From Cyathus striatus (lineage: Eukaryota > Basidiomycota > Agaricomycetes > Agaricales > Nidulariaceae): a stretch of DNA of 64,000 bases. The notes under the pieces were generated by a model, which saw only the letters and a program-made list of their open reading frames with translations, had not been told where the DNA came from and did no database searches. How positions within the stretch are numbered: position 1 is the stretch's first letter; each line of letters starts with the position of its first letter. Positions 44,166 through 56,451 of the stretch are shown here, one piece after another. A program made the position numbers and the translations under genes. Location of the stretch: positions 2,070,448-2,134,447 of the forward strand of contig JAOVFP010000022.1 of the NCBI GenBank assembly GCA_025738555.1. The letters are read 5' to 3'.

Positions 44166-44860
44166 GCGCAATCCTCGTAGTACCCTCTCCCCTCCTTGGA
44201 GATTAGAGAAGAACCGTCCAGTACTAGCAGTCACCCGTCATCGCGTCCTCCTCTGCGCAAAGGACACTAGTGGGTAGGGATCGAGTTGAATGAGGACAGC
44301 GTTAGCTCTGAGGTAGCAGCACTTGCTTTCCTTCGCATGGGGAAAGTAGGGGTACGTGTCACGCGGCATGAGGGAGGTTACAGCCACTGACTAGTCTGTT
44401 GCACGGAGAGTCCAAAGTTATTCGTTGATCGCATGTTGAGTGGGGCTGTGGGTCGTTGGGTGGTGTGCGCTGGTGTGAGTGGGTGGTGGTAGTGGAGGGG
44501 TTAGATGTGGAGGGAGAGACTGAGTTCTTGTTGATGCTGTGGTTGAGAGAAGGAGTGACGGTGAGTGGTCGGAGAAGTGTACTAGGCTTGTTCGCAACAT
44601 TTCGTCGCGGTCCCCGAATGCGGTGAACCGTGGCGTGGCGGGGCAGCCGGGGGGCCTCAAGCGGGCGTTTGAGGTACGGTGGATGGGCTTTCGGAACAAA
44701 TAAGTGACAATGAACTACGAAGAAGCGCCGAATGCCGTGTGATTAATTGATTGTTGACGTCAAGTTGACGTTGAAACTACATAAGTTGAAACGACTTCAG
44801 AGTCCAAGTTGCTCATGGCACGTATTCTCCTTCCTGTCATCGAACACTCCTCTAAATGAT
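44166..44860 (-). pseudogene. Decayed flavin-reductase copy 2
   Basis: Longer relic than the one at 40720. It retains parts matching the 3' end, the centre (AGTGGGTAGG, GAGGACAGCG, CTTCGCATGGGG, GCGGCATGAGGGAGG) and the 5' end (GTCGCGGTCCCCG, GGTACGGTGGATGGGCTTT) of the gene at 34788-35750 and its upstream. Multiple indels abolish the frame. Confidence 0.8.
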
Positions 44861-46216
44861 CCTTTTGCATTGCTTTCTATTCGCATAAGGCCTATTAGCG
44901 TAAGACGACACCCGGGACTGCCATGGGAAAACTGAAGAACTAGGATCAGTAACACTATAGTAGCGGAGTCTCAACATGCCGATTAATTTCCATGGCTTTG
45001 CCAGGACGTTGAAAGTATAGATCTTCCAAGTTACTTTTGAATAACTTGTGCATGATGCACCATTGCCTATGATCTACATACTTATTGCTTATCTTATTGT
45101 AAGTACTCACGTTATACTGCGCAGTTAGGGTTGGCAGTGTTCACTTTGATTACCAGCTTGATCGTGTTCATTACAATGCCTTCTAAGTTTCCGTTATTCA
45201 CTGAAGTTACGGCGTACAAACACGCTCTGTCCGCGTGTTCTCAGGGATAATGCTATGCTTATCTTATTGTACCCGTGCAAGTTATATTTCCCCAGATACA
45301 GTACCAGTTTTGTGTTCATCTTTGAAACACACTTGCTAGTAAGTAACATATTCAGACACTAACATCTTCTAAGCTTTCCAACTTGCCTCGCAGTCCACAT
45401 ACGCTTACTGATTATACCCTCTTTCTAGTTCTACAAGTCGAACTGAGATCAAGGTCGCCATGATAAGTAATTTCATTTCCGCGATTATTGATCACTTGAG
45501 GCTTGGGAATCAGCGAAATATGGCGCTGTTGATGGCTCAGATCGTCTCTGTTTGACTTCGTTCTGTGCAACATCACAATCGTTGCGCTTAATGTCTACGA
45601 CGGTCCCTTTGAAGTACGACTCTTACATGCGCATATTCCAGGAAGTTAGAGGTGTGATGTAGTAGGTCTATGGCCAAAAGTTAAATTGTTATTGTAAGCA
45701 GTTAGATTCAACTGCGTAGTGCTACTATTAAGGTTCACTATAATTAAGTAGCAACTTGATTAAGTTTACAGCGGCTAAGCCATTTACAAACACGTTGTTT
45801 CCACATATATTGTCTCGGAGCCTTCTTGTACGAGACAGACAAGTTTTGCTGTACGGAGCACACCTCATTCTTTTGCGGTACGTTGGTCACCACTCTCTTC
45901 TAACGTGGCGCGCCAATGACACGTCTAATATCTGCCCAGAACAAAAATCATCTCCTAACTTTTGACTATAAGTTTCTCAGCAAGGCCGAGCATGCTTAAA
46001 ATTAGGAACATTGTAATATAGATTCGATCAATTAGCAGTGTCCACTGTCCCCTAATAGAAGGAAGCACTCTCCACTGCTGTTGGCAATCACACCACATTG
46101 TTTCCACCCTGCACGACTCGGCGTTTCTTATTTGTACGAACACCCTAACTTTCCCCGCTCATATCCTCAGTCCCTCAATTTGACCGCAATACGCTTGCCC
46201 TTTGGTAGATGACAAC
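44861..46216. other. Duplicated non-coding flank of copy E
   Basis: No gene. Contains at least two diverged copies of the upstream block described at 36436, and a segment at about 45440-45660 (TCAGCGAAATATGGCGCTG, TTAATGTCTACGAC) that matches 38260-38370 and 36170-36330. Confidence 0.6.
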
Positions 46217-47441
46217 ATGCAGTCTTCCTCTTCCCGTTCTACCGAATATCAGCTACCTAACTTCTCTCATTCACATCACTTTAACACTGAAAACTCTACT
46301 TTCATCGACAACAGCGGAAATGTCAAATCACTTGAAGACCGTATGCTTTAAATTCTTTCTTCCTTATCGTTACTAGTGTAATCTTATGTCTAATTTAGTA
46401 AAAGAGGACCTGAAAGAAACTGTTATTAAGGGTGCGAGTGCCAATGAGATGCAACTCACCGATCGACGACGTGAAAAGCTCGCTGGCCTCGAACTTCCTA
46501 GTGATATTCAACAATGGTTTGAGGACCCGGATAATTCATTCAAGACGAGCCGATTCTTGACCACCTTCAATATGGATGTTCTTTCACAGACTGGTGTCCT
46601 GGTGGTGCAATATTTCGGCCAAAGCCAGATCCAAGGAATTACGTTAGCAGCTCATATTTTATTCTACGAAATTCCTTTTCTGCCTGGAGAGAGCCGCCCT
46701 GATGTTTCAGGCCATTGGGTAACCACTCTTGCTTACCAGCTAATGCTGAGCATGCCAGAACTCACTATTCCGGTGCTCGAAGCTCTTCATTTGGATCCTC
46801 TAATCACCCAGCATAATTCAGTAGAGCAACTTCAGGCCCTCGTTATTCGACCCTTACGCGCAATCATTGAGGAGGGACATTTTAAACGGAAGGAGATCTT
46901 GCTCATTCATCTTGATTGCATAGACTGCAGCATGAATGCTTTGAGCTTAGCGGCCGATATCGCCTACCTCGTTAGGGAACTGCAGTCTTTACACGAACTT
47001 CGTTTCAGGTTTCTTATAACAGGAACACCTCAAGAAAATGTTCGTTCTACATTTCGCAATGTGCCAATCGAGATTTCAGATTTGCAACAGCCGAAACGAA
47101 CTCCATTATATGTTGCTGAAAGAATTCAATTCCGGGGAGAATTAATCATTATGAAGCATGTGCTCTTTTCTGCGGGAAAATTCACAGTATCATACTTCTT
47201 TTTCGTAATCTTCTTCTTTCTGGTATTTGGTTGGAATGTATTGGGTTACCTCATAGCATACATATTACTCATGACTGTCCTGTTGGCGGTATTCATCACA
47301 CCAATATTTGTGTCAGCATATTGGTATGTTAAATTGACCAGACCATGGGATGTCCATGGCCGAGAACATGAAGCGATGTTCTATATTGCTATAGCTGTGG
47401 AGTGTTCAGAACGTCCGCAACGAGAGCGAGTACTTACGTAG
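46217..47441 (+). CDS. Pseudo-NACHT membrane protein, copy E (intact)
   Basis: Exons 46217-46340 and 46399-47441 with a 58 nt phase-1 intron (GTATGC...ATTTAG) give 388 aa. Exon 1 has LPNFSHSHHFNTENSTFIDN. The body has SQTGVLVVQYFGQ at the P-loop position, LAAHILFYEIPF, WVTTLAYQLMLSMPEL and LLIHLDCIDCSMNALS, then RFLITGTPQENVRSTF. Two strong membrane segments follow (SYFFFVIFFFLVFG and a second hydrophobic stretch ending IFVSAYWYV), then TRPWDVHGREHE. Copy E is closest to C across the body but differs in the membrane part. Confidence 0.85.
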
Positions 47442-47649
47442 TACATAGTATTAGGTTGGCCTATTTACACTGGCTCCACTTCCAGTTACTAGTCTGGAAG
47501 TCGAACCGTCTAGTATCATGATTTTTGATGCCTGCATTAGTATTCAGTATGACCTCACTTGTAATACATATAATTCTCTCAGCATGCTAATAAAACCATG
47601 TATTCGCCTTGGAAAGTAGCAAGATACACTCAACAAAATGTATTATACG

Positions 47650-47990
47650 GTAACCCAGCCCGCACACTCCCCCAACGCCTTTGATTCTTCCTTCAGACAT
47701 AAATAATAGTCATGTTTCCCCTCCGATGAGACAAAATCACTCTCGTCATCTTCGTGAACAATTCCTTCACGACGTCCGATTGACAAGATTAAGGTTCGAA
47801 GGACCCGTCTTCGCATGTTGCACTGGAACAAAGTTCATATACACTACATAAACTTCACGGGCCGAACACACCCCTTGCATGCCTGTATCACCTCTTCCTT
47901 CATCTCACTCACCAACATTTCGCATCCTGGAATATCCTACTTAGGATTTCCAGCATATTTTGGACCATGCTGTTCGTGGCTGATTCCAAG
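47650..47990 (-). pseudogene. Fragment of SET-gene 3' end
   Basis: Matches the last exon of the SET gene at 50663-51260 (CCGATGAGACAAAA, AGACGAC-like block, CCGATTG, AACTTCA-GGCC, ACGCACC-like block, CATCCTG). It lacks the SET core and has frameshifts. It lies upstream of copy F, as a neighbour fragment within the array. Confidence 0.7.
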
Positions 47991-48096
47991 TTACCTTAGT
48001 CCCGAATGCGGTCATGTCAAAAGCAGTGTCGACATGGCACCACACCCCAATTCCTCAATTTACCGCAATACGTTTACACTTTGGGAGACGACAAAC

Positions 48097-49338
48097 ATGG
48101 AGTCTTCTTCTTATCCTTCCACTCAGCCTGTAACCCAACAGTAAGCATGTGGCTCCTTCCCACATGCACATGACTTTATCGTCTCCAATTCCACTTTTAT
48201 CGACAACAGCGGGAATACTAGATCAATTGAAGACTGTATGTTTAATGTCCTCCTTCCTTCTTCTCCAATTTAGAACGATTGTTAATCTAGTGGGGAAAGA
48301 GAGAATGAAAGACTATATCATTAAGGGTGTGACCTTCAAGGAGATTCTACTCACTCGTCGAAGAAGAGATCAGCTCTCTGTCCTTGATTCCTACCCATAT
48401 GCAAGAATGGTTTACGGACCCCGATAACTCATTCAAGACGAGTCTATTCTTGACCACATTTAATATGGATATCCTTTCACAAACTGGTGTCCTGTTTATA
48501 CACTATTATTATGCTAAAAAGAACACGATCTCAGGTATTACACTCGCTGCCCATATATTATTCTATGAAATTCCTTTTACACTTGGTTCTAAACGCCCTG
48601 ATGTTTCAAACCATTGGATAATAACTCTCGCTTACCAACTGATGGAAAGTATACCAGAGCTAGAAGCTCATGTACTCAGAGCTCTTTATTCAGCACACCA
48701 GTACAATCCAGAAAATCAGCTTCAATCACTTATCATCAGGCCCTTGCGTGCTCTCATTGAGGAGGGACAACTCCAGACAAGGACGGAAATCATGCTTATT
48801 TAATTGCATAGATTGCAGCATGAATACTTCAAGCTTAGCTGTTGATATCGCTCATTTAATTAAGGAGTTCAAGTTTATAGGCGAGCTTCGTTTCAGGTTT
48901 ATTATAACAGGAATGCCTCATGAACATGTTCTTTCTACATTTCACAACGTGCCGATCAGGATTTCAGATTTGCAGAAGCCAATACGAACTTCGCTATATG
49001 ATGATCAAGCAATTCAGCCTCCCATCCACGGAGTCATTTTGAAACAGGTGTTCTTGTCGGTGGCACCATTTGGAGCAGCATGCTCAGCAGCTGGGAGCAT
49101 CCTTTTTCTTGTATCGAAAGATCAATATCCCCTGGTTCATCTGTTCATACTGTTCCTTTTATTGATTGTCGTCCCTTCCAAAGTGCTCGGCCCTATAGTG
49201 TTACTATTATTATATTGTCATGTTAAATTCACCAGGCCGTGGGATGTTCATGGCCGAGAAGCAGAATTGGAATTCCATGTTAAGTTCGGTGAACGTCCGA
49301 CTCTTCGTGGAAATTCTATTGGAGTCTTGGAGAACTAG
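48097..49338 (+). pseudogene. Pseudo-NACHT copy F, stop plus two frameshifts
   Basis: Exon 1 starts at ATG 48097 but carries a TAA after TQPVTQQ (D has CAA at the equivalent site, a single C-to-T). The motif GSFPHAHDFIVSNSTFIDNS follows. Exon 2 shows a 2 nt deletion near 48390 (after LSVL) and a deletion of about 5 nt near 48803 at the Walker-B region (MLI then NCIDCSMNTSS in the next frame). The rest is family-like: RFIITGMPHEHVLSTF, two membrane segments, TRPWDVHGREAEL. The 3' flank has GTAAGTACCTT...TTTACAG, a probable 3'-UTR intron. Confidence 0.88.
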
Positions 49339-49758
49339 TCACCTAGTTGGTAAGTACCTTGCACACAGAGTGTCATGGTTTACTTATGCCGTTTCTCCCT
49401 TTACAGCTTTAAAGCCATTCAAAGTCTACTGTTGTCTAATGGTCAAGATGCCTTTGGACTCTAATTATAATAATTACGGCATGCGACGACTCATCCTGTT
49501 TACCAGCAGTTTTGTTGTTAGATGTGAATCAAATTTGAGAAATGGAAAGAATACCTCTGTGAAATCGTTTTTGAGCTGCGGGTGAATACCTTTCGGCTCG
49601 CAGTCACCCAAGCTATGGTTTGCATATGGGCCATCAAAATTATTTAGTATATATACTATGGTGCTCGCTTTTTCGCATTTTACGACTTTTGGATAATGAT
49701 CACGCCTTCTATATTCAATCACACCCGTTACTAGTCACTTTTGATATACCTAGGTTAG

Positions 49759-50464
49759 TGTTAGGGATACGGTATATTTAACTATCTATAGAGTCCTTAC
49801 GTGAATACTCGCCCTCTTTTCTTCTATTTTTTCTATTTTTCACTTTGTATTTCATTTCGCAGCTGCGCTGCTCAATGCCACGTGACGTTTTATTATGTAG
49901 GCCGAGACCGTTAAAGAACTGGAAGTGAGTAGAAGGCTCTCGAGGTAACTAAATAGATAACATAAGACTTGAAGAATATTATACAGACTACGTGAACATT
50001 CTAGTTAAATTAGCAAGTATATGTATAAAAGAATGTGTAGACAGACTGAATTTACAATCTCTTTTCGCACAATTATTACTCTGTCAGATTTGACAACCGT
50101 AAGAACCAGGAACTCGACTTAAGGCTTCGCGCTAAGTCTCGTGGTGTTGCTAAAAAGGGTATCATAGTATAGTACTATCTACTCGCTACTTCATACTATT
50201 ACTGTATTGTCGATTACTGAATACAACTGCTATTCTAATCGGCGGTAGCTCGTGACGCTCGTGACTAAATTGGTTGACCTACGCTTCGAAAACCCGACTC
50301 TTTACTATTTGGTACGCTTATTCTTACTCTTTCGCCCGTACACGCCTCAAGACCAAGTGATACAAGGGTACGTTTCTATTTTATATAAGTGTACTTACAT
50401 TACGTGTATTCACAGGAATACACCAACGCTTGTAGTTCACAGGAACCACAATGTGCCAACAACA
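49759..50464 (+). mobile_element. Solo LTR, 706 bp, TSD GTTAG
   Basis: Begins TGTTAGGGATAC and ends TGCCAACAACA, flanked by GTTAG at 49754-49758 and 50465-50469. A TATAAAAG at about 50034 gives a plus orientation. No coding domains. Confidence 0.9.
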
Positions 50465-50662
50465 GTTAGTGAAATTCTACATCACTATCCAGGCTTGTTC
50501 GCGTGCCTCAGTCATATTTGTTGAATGTTCACTCCTCTTTCGCTATGTCGCCCTGTGATCCCGACCCCTTGGAAAACAGCAAGAAACTTTACTATAACAG
50601 CAATTACACTGAAAAAAGTCACCAAGTCGAACAAGCGTATTACAATTACAACCCCAGCCCGC

Positions 50663-52139
50663 TCACAACCACGGTGCGTTCAATTCTTCCTCCAGACGCA
50701 CATAATCATCATGTTCCTCCCCCCGATGAGACAAAACCACTCTCTTCGTCTTGGCCAACAATTGTTTCATAACGTCCCGATTGTCAAAATCAAAGTTTGA
50801 AGGAACCGTCTTCACATGGCGCACCGGAATAAAACTCATGTACATAAACTTCATGGCCCGAACGTACCCTTCGCACGCCTGCATCCCCTCTTTCTCCATC
50901 TCACGCACCAAGCATCTCGCATCCTGAAATATCCCACTTATTTCTAGCATTCCTCGGGCCATGTCTGTGGTTGATGTAGGAGTGTCAGCATGAAAGTGGT
51001 TGAAGAGCCGTTGCTCAATCGAGGTGACGCGGCTGGCCATTGTTGTGCGGGATGTGTCTGATGCGAGTGTTGGCGAGAGACAGGGGGGGCAACGGCAAGT
51101 AATACCATAGGGCTTCAGCATGGCGCTGCGGTTCACATAGGCTCGTTCGACGCCTGCATATGCATAAGTGATTTCTTCGCCTTCGGAGATGGGGCGTGCT
51201 GCGCGGAATTGAAGGGAGAAAGAGGGAATGTCGAATATCGTGATGACGTTCGGACAACAACTAAAAGGTTGGAAATTCAGTCTCATAGTAAAATAGTACT
51301 GTGGAATAATTCACCTATGATTTATCCTAGAGCAATCTTTCATGATAACACTATACGATTCCTCGTTGTCTCTCACAATTCCCGGGACGTTGAAATTCTC
51401 ACTATAGGCATTAGTCGACATGATACCCATCAAACGCCACTTCTCCTCCTCACCCTCCAAACGAGAATTATGCAGCGCATAGAAATGAGCTTGATTCTCT
51501 TTCGTCAACTGATTGACGACGAGCTGAAAGATGGCTTCGGCTATATCATTATGGGCTTCTTTATCATTCTGAACCTCACGAAGCTCTCGAATATGAGAAT
51601 CATTAATACATACGAGGAGAGGTCTCTCGGCGATGATCAGGTCACCAGTATTCAGAGCGCGGGTCGCAAACATTCCAAGTCCCATACAATTCGTTTCGGA
51701 GATGTGGTAAGCAGGGGTGGAATTGTGTTTTATCGGAGCGGGGAACCCTGGCGTCTTGAGGATTTTGGAAACAACACGGGGTGTGAGTAAGCATTCAGTT
51801 ATTCCATCTGTGCTCTGGAGACGACATTGAATGAGGCTGTCAGAGGAAAGGGTGCCAATGGTTGGTTGAATTAGCAAGAGTTCCGGTAAGACTTTTCGAT
51901 TGGTGAGAGATGTCGATTCTGAAGTGCTATGAGATGGAAATTACAGATTGATAAGGTAGGAACGCACTGAACGACAACACAAAAGCATCTGGATGAAACG
52001 CTGAGGAAGGTGATGAAGCAGTCGGAGGAGCTTGGTCTGGCAGAAGAAAAGTTGAACAGCGAATCGGTAAACAATTGTCATCCTCACCGCCTCCTCCGGG
52101 CTTCTTTTGGTTCTTGTGAAGCAAAAATCCGCGTCTCAT
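50663..52139 (-). CDS. SET-domain protein
   Basis: Four exons fit as 52139-52088, 52036-51968, 51918-51315 and 51260-50663, total 440 aa in frame. The catalytic SET landmarks are GLGMFATRALNTGDLIIAER at the domain start, and DCSRINHSCCPNV formed exactly across the 54 nt intron 51314-51261, then GEEITYAY. A cysteine-containing post-SET part follows (YGITCRCPPC). SET proteins of this fungal type are putative lysine methyltransferases; the target is unknown. The start ATG at 52139 gives MRRGFLLHKNQKKPGGG and needs two short introns (52087-52037 and 51967-51919). A fragment of its last exon lies at 47650-47990. Confidence 0.88.
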
Positions 52140-53679
52140 GATTGGAGTAGGACAGGAACGCAGTAGAACTAGAGGAGAGAGACAAAGAGCACGAAGAGCT
52201 CTCTACAGATACCTTTGCCATAAGTATAACATCCTGAGTCAAAAGTTTAGCACGTTGAGCGAAGTCTTGCTATAATAGAAGGTGTCATCGGTGGACAGGG
52301 GCTGCGAAGCAGCAACAGCTTCAAACAATCTTGGGTTCCTGATGATCGTTGTCATTAGTATATAGACTTCCGCTCGCCGCGTGTCCCCAGAAGTCACGGA
52401 TAAGAATGCCAGTCGAAGGGAAGAGAGTGTGAACGGCTGGAACGGAATATAGACAACGACGAGTGCGAACTCGAATGTCTCAACTCGACATATAATCCCA
52501 GTATCCAAATCGGCTATGCCAGCAAGAACCCTTATCTGCAGTGACCAGACTTAGTTCGGAAAACGTTTGAACGCGGTAGATGCTGCTAAAGACTGAACTT
52601 GCTCCTGAGACACCGAAAGGCTTTCCTACTACTGAACAAGGGTCAAAGGACGAAACATTAGCAAAAGATTCGACAAGTGAAGAGGCCAGACGTGTTTTGC
52701 TCTTTCGAAATGTTTCTCACTCACTCCCTGTCATGCCCATTTCCGTCAACGACCTCATCTACTCCGCTAGCTCCTGACACAGCAGCCAGTAGGCCATGGA
52801 TCTCGCTGCCCTTCAAGCTTCAAGCTTCAAGTCTCCAAAGCACTCTTCAGTCCATTTCACCCCAATTCCCATCCCCAGACACTCCATACATACGTAGCCC
52901 TGAAACACTCAACCCCCTCTGCCACTGCCAGGACCCGGCTACCTTGCTCAGCTGCTCAGCTTCGGGGAGATGAAGTGTTCTTGGAATATACGTGTTTACA
53001 TTAACTATTTTTCATTCTAAAACATGTTGGAATCAAGCAGGAACAAGGAGGAAGAGCTGAACTTTGTTGAAAATGTTGCGAGCGATGATCGATCCGTCCG
53101 CGTCAGGGACCGTCACTAGCTCTGAGACGATTTGCTGTTGTTGATACTTCAGGGAGTGTTCATCTCATACAAACATAATCTTCTGACGCCTTGTGTTTCC
53201 CATTTCCATAGCAATCGACAACAATCGATTGAACTATAGCTCTTCTGCTCGGTTTACACTGTAACATTCCAGTTGAAGCAACCTGGAAAGTGACATCCAG
53301 TGGACACTGGATGCAGATATGACAACGATATGATACCCAAATCATGTAGCGAATTGGTAAACCGCATTGAATCCTAGTACTAAGTAATACTAATAGTAAG
53401 TATTATGGTCTAAAGAGTTCTACTAGTTTCTAACTGCGCAGTGCTGTAAGTTCTATTACTAATACTAGGGTTCGCTATACATAATTAGTAGGTTGATCTT
53501 AATCATTTTAATTTTTACAGCACCTGCTGTATTATTCACTCAAGTCAGACTCATTGTTCCCACATGCTGCACTGGTTCGCTCTTTTAATTGTCTTCGTAC
53601 TAGTTCGTAGAAGCTACATCTACCCAGACGCAGTATCCATTTTCTAACCTCCTCTGAAACACTCTCGACAGCTGGTAGC
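52140..53679. other. Intergenic region
   Basis: Open frames at 52239-52508 (minus), 52580-52777 and 52677-52973 (plus) have no recognisable motif. From about 53440 the sequence is the duplicated upstream block of the pseudo-NACHT array. Confidence 0.45.
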
Positions 53680-54925
53680 ATGCAAGCTCATTCTTCTAAT
53701 CCGACACCTCAACCCCAGTCTTATCTCGGCTCCTTCTACAATGCACACCATTTCGATATCCATAATTCCACATTCGTCGATAATAGCGGAAATGTTAGGA
53801 AGCTCGAAGAATGTGTGTCTTATATTCATTCCTTCCTACCTACCTACCTAACGTTGCATGTTTAGTAAAGGTAGATTTGAAGAATACTGTGATCCAACAA
53901 GCGACCTACGACGAGCTATCCAGGAAGCGGCGTGACCAGTTCGACAGCCTCGATATTCCGGAGGATATTCAGGAATGGATTCAAAACCCGCACTTTTCTT
54001 TCAAAACAAGTCTATTCCTAAAATCCGTAAATAAAGATATTCTTTCTCTTACTGGTATCCCGATCGTGCGCTTTTTCCGTAACAATGTGACACCAGGAAT
54101 TCGGCTAGCTGCACATATCCTCTTCTACGATATTCCAATTACAGAAGAAGGGAAAATTATCAATTCGCGTCGGAACGTCTCGCACCGCTGGGTTACGACC
54201 CTCGCTTATCAGCTGATGCTGAACGTACCGGAGCTCACAATTCCTATGCTCGAGGCTCTTCATTTGGATCCTAGAATCCCGCAATACAATTCAGAGCAAC
54301 AAATTCAGAAGCTCATCATATACCCTATGCAGTCTGTAATTAGCCAGGGGTTGTTGTCGAGTGATGAAACCAAACTCATTCTTCTGGATTGTATTGATTG
54401 CAGTACGGATGCTCCGTCTATAGCAAATGATATTGCCTACCTTATTGAACAACTGGAAGCTTTAGACAGGCAACCGTTAAAACTAATAATTACTGGATTA
54501 CCAGATCACCAGGTACTTTCTACGTTCTTCAAAGTACCGATTCAAATTTTGGCTTGCGCTGGCCAAAACGAGTTACCAGACCTCAGGCTCAAAGCGCCCC
54601 GCCTCCCCGCAGTATTTATGAAAAGTGGAGCACGTTATCCATTTTACAGAAGAAATATTGCACAGAAATCGCAATTGGAGCAGGGACCATTGCAACTGGA
54701 GGTGTCATTTCTTTAGCAGCCGCAAGTCCGGTAATGTTATATGTCTGTGCAGGATTGGTAGGATTGGGAGTTACGGTGGAGGGATTCATGACGGCTTCAT
54801 TTTTCCTGACATATTGGAGTTTGAAGTTCTTTAGACCTTGGGATGTTCATGGCCGAGAAGAGGCAGTGAAGAGGGATATTCTGGAGATGATGGATAAGCT
54901 ATCGGTGGCCTCCTTGAATCGTTGA
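53680..54925 (+). pseudogene. Pseudo-NACHT copy G, single-base frameshift
   Basis: Exons 53680-53812 and 53866 onward (53 nt intron GTGTGT...GTTTAG) give the family protein up to KVPIQI. One T is missing in the T-run at 54546-54550 compared with A, so the frame leaves before FGLRWPKR. The downstream half (SILQKKYCTEIAIGAG, membrane segments, FRPWDVHGREEAV) is intact in the next frame and ends at 54925. Exon 1 has GSFYNAHHFDIHNSTFVDNS. The single lesion could be a sequencing error in a homopolymer. If real, it removes the membrane anchor and gives a soluble form of about 320 aa. Confidence 0.8.
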
Positions 54926-55218
54926 TGGTCTGTATATTACATAGCCTCTCCAGGAACCTGTCCGCTGTGAAGCTAGCTTCTTTGATTCAGCGTTTCTAAA
55001 TCCCACATCTACTGGTGTTTGCACAGCAAATACTGTACATGAATTAATTCGATCGGTGCTTCTATTAGGGGACGCTGTAATTCGTGGCCTTATTGTCTTG
55101 TCAACAAACACATTGTTTTCGCATGTTTATGAGTTAAAATTCACGGTACTACTAGTACGAGACAAAAACCAGCTCATGTGGTATTCCACTGGCGAAGACA
55201 TACGTTCCAGGCAGCGAT

Positions 55219-56451
55219 ATGCAAGCATCATCTTTTTCCTCTGCTACTCCCAATACTCAGCCCGCTGGAACTTTCTTTCAAGCGCATAATTTTGACATCC
55301 ATAATTCGACGTTTATTGACAACAATGAAAATATTAAAAAAGTCGCGGAATGTGTGTGAAATTGACATTTCGTCCTTCTTCAGACCTGATATACTAAAAT
55401 CACAATTGAAGTTGATTTCACAAACATTGTCATTAGCCATGCAACGTATGAAGAGTTGTACTACAAGCGAGTTGATCATTTTGATGGCCTAGAAGTTCCC
55501 AATGACATTCAAGAGTGGATTCAGAATCCTGCCGATTTTTTCCAGAGGAGTCATTTCTTGAAAACCACAAACAAAGATATCCTCTCTCTGACTGGTATTC
55601 CAATCATAAACCATTTCCTTCGCAATGTCACCCCGGGGATCAAGCTAGTCGCTCATATTCTCTTCTATGAGATACCATTTACTGCGACATATTATGGCAT
55701 CAGTACACGTCCTAATGTTTTTCCCCGTTGGGTAATGACAGTTGCCTACCAGCTGATGGTGAGCAGAAAAGAGCTTACGGATCCTATGCTCGAAGCTCTT
55801 CGTTCGGATCCTAGAATTCCCCACTATAATCCCAGAAGCCAGCTTCAAAGACTTATTGTTGAACCCTTGCGATTTGCAGTTCAACAGGGGTTACTACCGA
55901 GCGACGAAATATGGGCTGTTCTCCTTGATTGTATCGACTGCAGCACAGACGCTCCGACCATGGCGGGTGATATAGCATACCTCATTGAAGAGCTAAATGC
56001 CATAACTGGACAGCCCTTGAGGTTCCTTATAACAGGATTTCCTGATAACGAGGTACTTTTCAGGTTTCGAGAAGTCCCAATTGAAATTACGGATTTGCAT
56101 TGGCCAAAACGAACATCCCATTACAAGGCTCAAGCAGTAAAACCGCCTTCCGGAGGTTTCTCCGAGAAATGGAATTGGTTAACCGGCCCGCACAAGGTAC
56201 TCGTGCTGGTTGGGATATGCATCGTAGCGTTTGGAGGCATCAGTGCTCTTGACAATGGAGAATTGAAGCTCAAACGATTGTTTGTCGCGACAGTGCTAGC
56301 ACTCGTGATTAATTGGCCTGCAATATTACATTTTTTCAATTATCGACATCTGAAGTTATATCGACCATGGGATGTTCATGGCCGAGAAGAGGCAGTGAAG
56401 GCGGAGATCTCGTCGCGTGTTGATAGAATCATATTGGGAGATTTCTCTTAA
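55219..56451 (+). CDS. Pseudo-NACHT membrane protein, copy H (intact)
   Basis: Exons 55219-55351 and 55412-56451 with a 60 nt phase-1 intron (GTGTGT...TTGAAG, branch-like CTAAAAT) give 390 aa. Exon 1 has GTFFQAHNFDIHNSTFIDNN. The body has LSLTGIPIINHFLRN at the P-loop site, LVAHILFYEIPF, RWVMTVAYQLMVS, RLIVEPLRFAV and AVLLDCIDCSTDAPT, then LRFLITGFPDNEVLFRF. Two membrane segments follow (VLVLVGICIVAFGGI and LFVATVLALVINWPAI), then YRPWDVHGREEAV. It is closest to B in the body. Confidence 0.85.
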
